Assembly: GCA_017453705.1 (NCBI GenBank)
Contig: JAFTEK010000326.1
Span: forward strand, 1 to 10,062
Source: Treponema sp.
GTDB lineage: Bacteria > Spirochaetota > Spirochaetia > Treponematales > Treponemataceae
Direction: 5' to 3'
DNA length: 10,062 bases
Shown: positions 1-6,800 of the stretch, piece by piece
Layout of the letters: every line of letters starts with the position of its first letter
How positions within the stretch are numbered: the stretch's first letter is position 1
Notes under the pieces: generated by a model
What the model was told of the DNA's origin: nothing
Databases searched by the model: none
The model's input: only the letters and a program-made list of their open reading frames with translations
Made by a program: the position numbers and the translations under genes

Positions 1-2
1 CT

Positions 3-479
3 TCCCCACAGCCGGACAAGAAGGACATATCTGTCCAGGTCAAGAGCATCATTTCCCCTGAGAGGATTGTGTTTATGAACCATCCCAGTAAGCATGATTC
101 ACTGGTGGAGCTTTCCGACAATCTGGCCACGGCTCCCCAGGTCAAGGACGCGAAGGAACTCCAGAAGGAAATCCTTAAGAGGGAGGAGCTTATGTCCACG
201 GCGATAGGAAGGGGCATAGCTATCCCCCATGTCCGCCTTGCCTCTGTTACTGACCTTGTTATGTCCGTTGGAATTTCCAAGGTGGATGTGATAGACTTCA
301 ATCCCATAGATGATATCCCTGTCCGCCTTATCTTCATGATTGCCGCCGCCTATAACCAGCACAGCTATTACCTGCAGACCATCTCGTATTTCAGCGCGAA
401 AATCCGTGACCCTCAGCTGAGGGATTCCCTTCTTGCCGCGGCAAGCCCTGATGAAGCTTACAGCCTGCTTGTAAAATAA
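3..479 (+). CDS. PTS EIIA-domain protein (fructose/mannitol/Ntr type), 5' end outside window
   Basis: The visible 158 residues contain a complete EIIA type-2 domain. This domain carries a phosphohistidine and either passes phosphate to a sugar permease or acts as a regulator (PtsN type). The domain opens with IISPERIVF (residues 17-25 of the visible part), the usual beginning of EIIA-Ntr proteins. The phosphorylatable His is in GRGIAIPHVR (His codon 228-230). A GTG at 69 is a possible start, but it would cut into the first conserved strand of the domain. The frame is open to the window edge and holds no ATG, GTG or TTG between 3 and 68. The true start is therefore upstream, leaving at least 22 residues before that GTG (SPQPDKKDISVQ..., linker-like). 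The protein may have an N-terminal extension or extra domain; this cannot be seen here. No EIIB or EIIC gene is visible downstream. It ends in a TAA just before a terminator. Confidence 0.85.
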   Translation, partial: SPQPDKKDISVQVKSIISPERIVFMNHPSKHDSLVELSDNLATAPQVKDAKELQKEILKREELMSTAIGRGIAIPHVRLASVTDLVMSVGISKVDVIDFNPIDDIPVRLIFMIAAAYNQHSYYLQTISYFSAKIRDPQLRDSLLAAASPDEAYSLLVK

Positions 480-480
480 G

Positions 481-521
481 AAAAAGGCATCCTGCCGTTG
501 AAATGCACAGGATGCCTTTTT
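481..521. terminator. Bidirectional Rho-independent terminator
   Basis: A perfect 14-bp inverted repeat, AAAAAGGCATCCTG (481-494) and CAGGATGCCTTTTT (508-521), encloses a 13-nt loop. It carries A5 on one side and T5 on the other, so it works in both directions. It starts 2 nt after the EIIA stop codon, 23 nt beyond the hup stop codon read on the minus strand, and serves both convergent genes. Confidence 0.93.
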
Positions 522-544
522 GAGTGTCGGAGAGGGCGGGTTTA

Positions 545-823
545 TTATTTCTTGTTCACCCTGTCCTTGAGTGCCTTGCCAGTCTTGAACTTGACGGTCT
601 TGGATGAAGGAATCTTTATCTCCTCACCGGTCTTGGGGTTGCGTCCGGTGCGTGCGGCCCTCTTGCCCACATCAAAGGTTCCGAAACCGATGAGCTGCAC
701 GGGCTTGCCCTTGGTGAGCTCCTTTGAGACATTCTCGATGAATGACTTCAATGCTGCTTCTGCGTCCTTCTTTGAAAGCCCTGTGTCCTTGGCCATTGCG
801 TCTACAAGCTCAAGCTTATTCAT
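545..823 (-). CDS. hup: HU-family DNA-binding protein
   Basis: This 92-residue protein is a full-length bacterial histone-like protein, a small basic dimer that bends and compacts DNA in the nucleoid. It begins [22 protein letters not shown], the usual helical body. The family signature [18 protein letters not shown] lies at residues 46-63, with the DNA-intercalating proline at position 63 followed by KTGEEIKI. The C-terminus is lysine-rich. The start ATG (821-823) is preceded on the minus strand by GGAGAAG about 7 nt away. A second in-frame TAA follows the first directly (542-544). The gene stands alone between a shared terminator and its own promoter. Whether it is HU or the related IHF is not settled by sequence alone, but a single-gene HU homodimer is most likely. 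Confidence 0.96.
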   Translation of the reverse strand: MNKLELVDAMAKDTGLSKKDAEAALKSFIENVSKELTKGKPVQLIGFGTFDVGKRAARTGRNPKTGEEIKIPSSKTVKFKTGKALKDRVNKK

Positions 824-879
824 TGCTATACTTCTCCAAATATAATGTGATGTTTGTATCCCACGCGGGAACTCAAACC

Positions 880-908
880 ATTATAGTGCAAGGGTTATAA
901 AAATTCCA
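880..908 (-). promoter_or_regulatory. Predicted hup promoter
   Basis: On the minus strand there is a perfect -10 TATAAT (plus-strand 880-885) with a poor -35, TGGAAT, 17 bp upstream (903-908). Transcription would begin near 873, giving a leader of about 50 nt. That leader holds a small TCCC/GGGA hairpin (859-870). The weak -35 hints at dependence on an activator or an alternative contact. Confidence 0.55.
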
Positions 909-929
909 GTGGAAATTACATTTTCCACT
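908..929. repeat. 8-bp inverted repeat between hup and tRNA promoters
   Basis: AGTGGAAA (908-915) and TTTCCACT (922-929) form a perfect inverted repeat with a 6-nt spacer, touching the predicted hup -35 element. The 14-bp centre-to-centre arm distance suits a protein dimer slightly better than a terminator, as no T-run follows on either strand. A regulatory role is inferred only. Confidence 0.5.
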
Positions 930-962
930 TGAAAAAAGCAAATTATTTTCGTTATACAGCTA

Positions 963-992
963 TTGACAAGGAAGAATAAAAATCGATAAAAT
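963..992 (+). promoter_or_regulatory. Predicted promoter of the tRNA pair
   Basis: A perfect -35 TTGACA (963-968) is followed after 18 bp by TAAAAT (987-992), a 5/6 match to the -10 consensus. Initiation near 999-1000 would place the start about 14 nt before the mature tRNA-Val 5' end. The flanks are AT-rich, as expected for a strong stable-RNA promoter. It is divergent from the hup promoter. Confidence 0.7.
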
Positions 993-1013
993 ATGCCATT
1001 GTTTGCATCTTAT

Positions 1014-1086
1014 GGACGATTAGCTCAGCTGGGAGAGCACCTGGTTTACACCCAGGTTGTCGGCGGTTCGATCCCGTCATCGTCCA
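1014..1086 (+). tRNA. trnV: tRNA-Val (anticodon UAC)
   Basis: The 73-nt gene folds into a standard cloverleaf. The acceptor stem GGACGAT pairs perfectly with ATCGTCC, with discriminator A at 1086. The D arm is GCTCAGCTGGGAGAGC. The anticodon stem is CCTGG/CCAGG with loop TTTACAC, giving anticodon TAC (UAC, valine GUA and wobble codons). The T arm is GGCGG-TTCGATC-CCGTC. The 3' CCA is not encoded (CTG follows), so it must be added by the CCA-adding enzyme. Confidence 0.97.
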
Positions 1087-1089
1087 CTG

Positions 1090-1126
1090 AGCCAGTTGCA
1101 AAAGTCGGTCACTTTTGCAACTGGCT
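1090..1126. repeat. Hairpin A of the inter-tRNA cluster
   Basis: A perfect 16-bp inverted repeat: the left arm is AGCCAGTTGCAAAAGT (1090-1105), the loop CGGTC, and the right arm 1111-1126. It begins 3 nt after the end of tRNA-Val. It is not followed by a T-run, so it does not look like a terminator. Its sequence is related to hairpin C at 1196-1229. Confidence 0.9.
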
Positions 1127-1128
1127 TA

Positions 1129-1181
1129 CAAGAATCTCAGCGGTGCTTGCACACAGTGCTTCGCACCACTTGCGATTCTTG
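1129..1181. repeat. Hairpin B of the inter-tRNA cluster (nested stems)
   Basis: The outer arms CAAGAATC (1129-1136) and GATTCTTG (1174-1181) pair perfectly over 8 bp. Inside them GGTGC (1142-1146) pairs with GCACC (1163-1167), and at the tip GCAC (1149-1152) pairs with GTGC (1156-1159). The result is a rod of three stems separated by internal loops. The outer and middle stems differ in sequence from hairpins A and C. No function is recognised. Confidence 0.7.
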
Positions 1182-1195
1182 AGGTGAATTTTGAC

Positions 1196-1229
1196 CAGTT
1201 TAAAAAGTCAGTCCTGACTTTTTAAACTG
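1196..1229. repeat. Hairpin C of the inter-tRNA cluster
   Basis: A perfect 15-bp inverted repeat: left arm CAGTTTAAAAAGTCA (1196-1210), loop GTCC, right arm 1215-1229. It is followed by CCTCCACTTTTTC rather than by an immediate T-run. It ends 12 nt before the tRNA-Pro 5' end. It aligns with hairpin A (shared CCAGTT-AAAAGTC core), with paired differences on the two arms. Confidence 0.9.
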
Positions 1230-1241
1230 CCTCCACTTTTT

Positions 1242-1317
<76 letters not shown>

Positions 1318-1359
1318 CTCTTCTTTATACCAATAACATTCTTTTTTTTTGTTTATCAC

Positions 1360-1388
1360 TTTACACATATCCTTTTCATTGTTATATT
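1360..1388 (+). promoter_or_regulatory. Predicted promoter of the efflux operon
   Basis: TTTACA (1360-1365, 5/6 to -35) and TATATT (1383-1388, 5/6 to -10) are separated by 17 bp. A T9 run (1342-1350) sits just upstream and could act as an UP-like element. Initiation would be near 1395, inside a run of six G (1395-1400), leaving a leader of about 40 nt before the tolC ATG. Confidence 0.65.
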
Positions 1389-1418
1389 ATCCGTGGGGGG
1401 CAGGGGCTATCATGGCGC

Positions 1419-1426
1419 AAGGAGGT
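1419..1426 (+). promoter_or_regulatory. Shine-Dalgarno that sets the tolC start
   Basis: AAGGAGGT is a near-complete anti-16S match. It lies 8 nt before the ATG at 1435 and well inside the longer open frame that begins with GTG at 1393. It therefore favours ATG 1435 as the real start. Confidence 0.85.
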
Positions 1427-1434
1427 GCCTGGGG

Positions 1435-2928
1435 ATGGAGGCTGTTTTTTTCAAAGGAAGGCTGGGCTTTCTTCCGCAGTTTCTCGGTCTTATTCTTTTT
1501 ATCGCCTTTCCTGTATGTCTTGTCTCGCAGGAGTCCAGGACTTTCACTCTGGATCAGGCTGTCGCATGGGCAATGGAAAACAGCCGGACGCTAAAAAGCG
1601 CGGACATAGACCTGGAGATAAAGAAGCGGGCTGCCCAGTATTCCTGGAACGTATTTGTCCCGACCGTACAGGCGAGCGGGACGTTGAGCAGGCAGAACAA
1701 AATCAACATGGATTCGGTGAATTCGGCGATAGACCAGTCGAATGCGATGATTGATCTCTCGAACGCCGTGGGGCAGATGGGGGCTGCCATGCAGAATTTG
1801 CCCTATACTATGACAGGGCAGGAAGGCCCCGCGACATACAGCAATATCCCCCATGTCTCCAAGAAAGACGAAACCGAGTCCATGCACTGGACTGCCTTGG
1901 GCAACCTGGGGGTGAGCCTGAACCTGAGCCTGGCCTATATAGAACAGATAAAGGCCTCAAAGTCAGCCTACGAGGGAGGTCTGATAACTTATGAGCAGAG
2001 CCGGAGGGAGACGGCCACGAGCGTAAAGAAACTCTTTTACGGCCTTCTTTTGCAGCAGGAGAACATCAAGCTGCAGGAGCAGTCGCTGGAGACCGCCCGC
2101 AAGCGCAGTGTGCAGGCAAGGGCCAACTGGGACGACGGAAAAGTCAGCGAGCTTAGCTATCTTCAGGCTTACGTGTCATACGAGAACATGAAGCCCGGCG
2201 TCGCGGAGGCCAGGAGGACTTTAAGGCAGCAGCTGGACACATTCGCATTTCTTCTGGGGCTGCCTGTCGGGACAAAGATAACCCTCTCAGGCTCGGTGGA
2301 TCCGTCCTACCTGGAGCTGGACTCAGACCGCCTGATAGCCGACTATGGGGGGCAGGCTCCTGACGTAAAGTCACTCCTTAACACAAGGGACAATCTTACC
2401 CATAACCTCAAGGCACTTAACCTGTCGCTGGCTCCCGTGCTATCGCTCAACTGGGGTGCCCAGCCCATGCTGACCAACGCCTTTGACACGAACTGGTTTG
2501 ACGCGGACAACTGGAGCGACTCCGGCTCTTTTAGCGCGACATTGGCATGGAACCTGACGAACTTGCTTCCTTTCTCCCAGACCCAGCTTCAGGCCGCTGA
2601 GCTTAAGGACAACATACGCAAGCTGGACATATCCATGCAGACCGTCCGTGAGAACCAGAAGATGCAGGTGCGCAAGGCCGTGGATACCGCGAATTCTTCC
2701 CGCGAGCAGATTCAGGCGATGAGCCGTAACATAGATCTGGCACAGAGATCCTACAAGGCGATGGAGCAGGCCTATCAAGCGGGCACGGTGGAGCTGCTGG
2801 ATCTGCGTGATGCGGAGAGCCAGCTGAACCAGACGAGGCTTGGCCTCTTGAACCAGAAATTCAACTATATATCCGCCCTGCTCGATTTGGAGCAGCTTTT
2901 GAACATAGAGCTTTTGGAGACAAGATGA
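1435..2928 (+). CDS. TolC-family outer-membrane efflux channel
   Basis: This 497-residue protein is the outer-membrane and periplasmic exit duct of a tripartite efflux pump. The frame is open back to a GTG at 1393, but ATG 1435 is chosen for its ideal Shine-Dalgarno and because a signal peptide follows directly (hydrophobic core about residues 10-30, FLPQFLGLILFIAFPV). The mature part starts with TFTLDQAVAWAMENS (from residue 36), the classic TolC N-terminal helix. The family's two-fold repeat is visible. Strands near 77-86 and 153-166 form the first half of the barrel; strands after LAPVLSLNW and at SFSATLAWNLTNLLP form the second. Long heptad-like helices lie between. Near the C-terminus, GTVELLDLRDAESQLNQTRLGLLN is the conserved repeat-2 helix. 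An unusually long segment (about residues 87-152) replaces the first surface loop. It is the first gene of the pump operon, overlaps the adaptor by 4 nt, and corresponds to Borrelia BesC by gene order and type. Confidence 0.9.
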   Translation: MEAVFFKGRLGFLPQFLGLILFIAFPVCLVSQESRTFTLDQAVAWAMENSRTLKSADIDLEIKKRAAQYSWNVFVPTVQASGTLSRQNKINMDSVNSAIDQSNAMIDLSNAVGQMGAAMQNLPYTMTGQEGPATYSNIPHVSKKDETESMHWTALGNLGVSLNLSLAYIEQIKASKSAYEGGLITYEQSRRETATSVKKLFYGLLLQQENIKLQEQSLETARKRSVQARANWDDGKVSELSYLQAYVSYENMKPGVAEARRTLRQQLDTFAFLLGLPVGTKITLSGSVDPSYLELDSDRLIADYGGQAPDVKSLLNTRDNLTHNLKALNLSLAPVLSLNWGAQPMLTNAFDTNWFDADNWSDSGSFSATLAWNLTNLLPFSQTQLQAAELKDNIRKLDISMQTVRENQKMQVRKAVDTANSSREQIQAMSRNIDLAQRSYKAMEQAYQAGTVELLDLRDAESQLNQTRLGLLNQKFNYISALLDLEQLLNIELLETR

Positions 2929-3884
2929 AAGATATAAAGTCACATGGCTCATTGATGATTCGGACTTTTGCCCTTGTCATCTTGAGCGCGATGCTTTCTT
3001 CCTGCGGCAAAAAGGAAGCCGGGGATGCTGTTCCCCAGGAGGAGGAGGCTGTCGTTTATGCGGTCAACGCCTACAGGATTTCAGGCGGCAACCTTGACGA
3101 GTACCTGGAATTCGGGGGGGATGTCGCTTCCACTTCCTCCGTTGATGTCATGCCGGACCAGGCGGGCAAGCTGACCCGTATTTTGGTGTCAGTGGGCGAC
3201 AGGGTAAAGAAAGACCAGGTTATCGCATACGTTGACGCGAGCCGCCCCGGAATGACCTACAAGGCAAGCCCCGTCAAGGCTCCCGCCGCCGGGCGTGTCA
3301 TTTCATTTTCCCCCACGGTCGGGGCGACGGTCTCACAGGCGATGGTCATAGCCCGCATAAGCTCGACTGACGACCTGGAGATAAAGACGAGCGTTGCCGA
3401 GAGGTTCATAAGCCGTGTAAAGCAGGGGCAGGCGGCCTCGGTCACGTTTGACGCTTATCCCGGCGAGGTTTTCACGGCCAAAGTCTTTGAGGTGAGCCCT
3501 GTGCTGGACACCACGACCCGCACGATGGCGATAAAGCTCCGCCTGTCTCCGCCGGATTCGCGTGTCAAGGTGGGCATGTACGCCAGAATCCGCCTGATTA
3601 CTGACAGCATACAGAACGCGATTGTCATCCCTGCCAGCACCATAGTGACACGTGACGGCGAGAGCTATGTGTTCAAGGTCTCAGGCGGGGAGGGGCAGCA
3701 GTCCGCCCGGCTGCAGAAGGTGAGCCGGGGCATGACCGTGGACGACCGCTGTGAGATAACATCCGGGCTTTCTGTGGGGGAGCTTATAATCTCCAAGGGA
3801 CAGTCCCTCCTTGATGACGGCTCGGCTGTGAACGTCGTTTCCGTAACGGGAACGGATTCAGCTGGTCAGGGGGCGGTCAGGTGA
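2925..3884 (+). CDS. RND periplasmic adaptor lipoprotein (membrane fusion protein), hairpin-less
   Basis: This 319-residue protein links an inner-membrane RND pump to TolC. A lipoprotein signal ends in LSSC with the lipid-bearing Cys at residue 27, followed by an acidic spacer. Half of the lipoyl domain lies at about 73-104 (VDVMPDQAGKLTRILVSVGDRV). The second half (115-145, SPVKAPAAGRVISFSPTVGATV) follows after only about 10 residues, where AcrA-type adaptors carry a long alpha-helical hairpin. A beta-barrel (about 150-225, ending VGMYARIRL) and a membrane-proximal domain (VIPASTIVTRDGESYVFKV onward) follow. The ATG overlaps the tolC stop as ATGA, with GGAG 5 nt upstream. Met11 is a weaker alternative start. 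Loss of the hairpin is known for Borrelia BesA, so this is a family trait rather than damage. A run of seven G (3114-3120) lies in the coding sequence. Confidence 0.92.
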   Translation: MKDIKSHGSLMIRTFALVILSAMLSSCGKKEAGDAVPQEEEAVVYAVNAYRISGGNLDEYLEFGGDVASTSSVDVMPDQAGKLTRILVSVGDRVKKDQVIAYVDASRPGMTYKASPVKAPAAGRVISFSPTVGATVSQAMVIARISSTDDLEIKTSVAERFISRVKQGQAASVTFDAYPGEVFTAKVFEVSPVLDTTTRTMAIKLRLSPPDSRVKVGMYARIRLITDSIQNAIVIPASTIVTRDGESYVFKVSGGEGQQSARLQKVSRGMTVDDRCEITSGLSVGELIISKGQSLLDDGSAVNVVSVTGTDSAGQGAVR

Positions 3885-6800
3885 GCATTTCGGAGATTGC
3901 TGTAAAGAAGCCTGTCACAACCCTGCTTGTTTTTCTAATGCTCATAGGCTTGAGCATCTACTGTACTATTAAGCTCCCCATGGACATGTACCCGAACATG
4001 GAGCTGCCCTACATGCTCATAATGACCAATTATCCCAACGCGGGGCCTGAGGAGGTGGAGCAAAGCCTCACGCGCACTCTGGAGTCATCTCTTTCCGGCC
4101 TTTCCGGGCTGAAAAAGCTTACCTCACAGTCCTCGGCCGGGCAGAGCATGATTATCCTGGAGCTTAACTACGGCACGTCTCTTGACGGGGCTGCGAACGA
4201 GATACGCGACAAGATAGACCTTGTGCGCTCATACCTGCCCAGCGGGGCGGAGACCCCCATAACGATAAAGGCAGACCCATCGCTTCTTCCCATGATGACC
4301 CTTGCGCTCAAAGGCCGCCGCACGGCGGAGGAGCTGCGGGACTATGCCGAGGACATAGTTCAGCCTCGTCTTGAGCAGATAGACGGCGTTGCCTCTGCCT
4401 CTGTCTCAGGCGGCCGTGTCAAATCCGTCAACGTGGACATCCCCCGCGACCGTCTGGAGGCCTATGGGCTTTCCATCTCTACGGTGGCGCAGATGATAGG
4501 CGCGCAGAACATGCAGTCGTCCGGCGGCACCATGCGGACAGGGGACAAGAACTACACGCTCAAGACCAACGGAAAGTATTCAAGCCTTGAGGATCTTAAG
4601 AACACCGTCGTCTCCTACAAGGCCGTGCAGGGGGACGGTATGTCCGCCCCTGAGCTGAGGACAATCCGCCTGCGCGACCTGGCGGACGTATATGAGGGCT
4701 ACAAGACCGAGAGCAGCTATGCCTACCTGGACGGGGAGCAGTGCGTCATGCTCAGCGTGACAAAGCAGAGCGGATCCAACTCCGTCAGCACCGCCAAGAA
4801 GGTGAGGGCTGCCATGAAGGGCATAAGGGGCGAGCTTCCCGGCGATGTGGACATAATCGAGACATACAATACTACGGACATAATAGAGCAGACCATAGGG
4901 GAGGTCGTGCGTTCCGTCATACAGGGAGCCCTTCTCGCGGTTCTGGTTCTCTTTGTGTTCCTGCGCTCATTCAAGAGCACTATAATCATAGGCCTTGCCA
5001 TCCCCATTTCCGTCTGTATAACCCTGCTTTTGATGTATTTCTCAGGGATAACGCTCAACATGATTTCCCTTGGGGGAATGCTGCTGGGAATAGGAATGCT
5101 GGTGGACAACTCCATAGTCGTGCTGGAGAACATATTCTCCTACACCCAGAAAGGCTCCAAGCCGACCGTAGCCGCAGTCCTGGGCTCGCGGGAGATGGTC
5201 ATGTCCATCACGGCGAGCACGCTCACGTCCGTCTGCATATTCCTGCCCATGCTCCTTTTCAAGAAGCAGCTGGGCATAATGGGTCAGTTCTTCAATGACC
5301 TTGCTTTTACGATTATATATTCGCTGATGTGCTCCCTGATTGTGGCCATCGCCCTGGTTCCTGTGCTGACCTCCAAGTATCTCAAGCTTACACGGCTCGC
5401 CGAGGGCAGGCGGGGCATAAGCTATGGGATAAACCGCCGGGTGGACGGCATCTTTGCCGCCATAGATTCCTTTTATGCCAGGGGAGTCCGCTTTGTCATC
5501 CACCTGCGCTGGCTTTTCGTCATCCTTGTGATAGTTGTCCTTTTTGCGTCTTTTTTCGCCATAAAGTTCATCGGCTTCATCTTTATGCCGGCTTCCCCCG
5601 CGGATTCCGTCACCGTGAACTTTGAGCTACCCAAGGGGACTTCCCTCAGGACGACTAACGAGACCGTCGGGGACTTTGTGATGGCCGTGCAGGGGGAGCT
5701 GAAAGGAGTGAGATACACGTCCGTGTCGGTCGGGGGCGGAGACTGGTATTCCTCTTCTGCCGAGACAAACTCTGCATCCGTCACATATTCCCTCTGTCCC
5801 GCCACATGGAAGGAGGATGCCTTTGTCACCATACCGGTAATCAACAAGACATTCCCTGTGAGGATAACCATACCGCTGATAAACAAGACCATTTCGGCGA
5901 AGGTGACAAAACACCGTCCCGCAGAGTATGACAACGAGGCCAGCGCCAAGGCCAAGCTCCGTAAGTATTTCGGCTCCTTCCCCGGAGCCAGCCTGACTTT
6001 CTCATCCAACAGCATGTCGGGCATGTCATCGGGGGCGATAAGCATAGACTTGAGGAGCAACGACTTGAACCTGCTGCGCTCTTCCGCCGCGCAGATAAAG
6101 GCTGTTCTTGAGGAGAAGGCACAGGATGTCGTTCAGTCCGTGAGCACTGATTTGGAGGAGGGGCTTCCGCAGATTGAGATTTTTGTGGACAGGGACAAGC
6201 TCTACGACATGGGGCTTAACATCTACAGCGTCGGCTCCGAGATTTCTGCCGCTATCAACGGCACTACAGCCAGCCGCTACACCAGGAACGGTGATGACAT
6301 AGACGTGGTTGTCCAGCTCTCCGAGGCGGACAAGAACAAGGTCTCTGACCTGGACCAGATTTTTGTCATGAACAGCTCCGGCATCCGCGTCCCCCTCTCA
6401 TCCTTCGCATCTTATGTGGAGGATACTTCCCCAGTGACAATCCTGCGTGTCAACCAGGCCCGTATGCTGCATGTCACCGTGGAGCCTGTCGCAGGCCTTT
6501 CCCTTGACGTTGTGCAGTCCAAGGTCAAGCAGGTTATGGATGACAACATCCCCAAGGACGAGAACCTTACCGTCTTGTTCTCCGGTGACTACGAGGACAT
6601 GAAGGAGACGGTCTTTAACTTTCTCATCATAATCGGAATGGCCGCCGCCCTTGTCTTTACCGTCATGGCCAGCCAGTTCGAGTCGCTCATAGACCCCTTC
6701 ATCATACTTGGGACCATTCCCTTCTCTTTCATCGGTGTAATAATGATATATCTCTTGGTGGGCCAGCAGCTCAACGTGATAACCGTCATGGGGGTGCTGG

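Noticed and set aside
498..845. 115-residue + strand open frame over hup
   Set aside because: Antisense to a full-length, unmistakable HU gene and starts inside the terminator.
841..846. TATAAT on the + strand
   Set aside because: No suitable -35 at the right distance and no + strand gene until the tRNA, which has a better promoter at 963-992.
1090..1126. Hairpin A as an intrinsic terminator for tRNA-Val
   Set aside because: No T-run follows the stem on the + strand (TTACAAGAATC).
993..1187. 64-residue open frame on the + strand
   Set aside because: It runs through tRNA-Val and hairpin A; its peptide is the tRNA sequence translated, and no ribosome site is seen.
1090..1229. Hairpin cluster as a CRISPR array or insertion sequence
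   Set aside because: No regular direct repeats with spacers, no transposase frame, and no visible target-site duplication.
1342..1350. T9 run as a terminator for tRNA-Pro
   Set aside because: No GC-rich stem immediately precedes it; at most it helps a factor-dependent stop or the tolC promoter.
1393..1434. GTG at 1393 as the tolC start
   Set aside because: It lies at the predicted transcription start, has no Shine-Dalgarno, and would add 14 residues ahead of a good signal peptide; ATG 1435 has an ideal ribosome site.
4741..5298. 185-residue open frame overlapping the RND gene on the same strand
   Set aside because: Out of frame with a clear conserved permease; rich in His, Arg and Gly as expected for a shadow frame of GC-rich coding.
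5473..6060. 195-residue antisense open frame in the RND gene
   Set aside because: No ribosome site or recognisable domain; it is a frame-shadow of the conserved permease.
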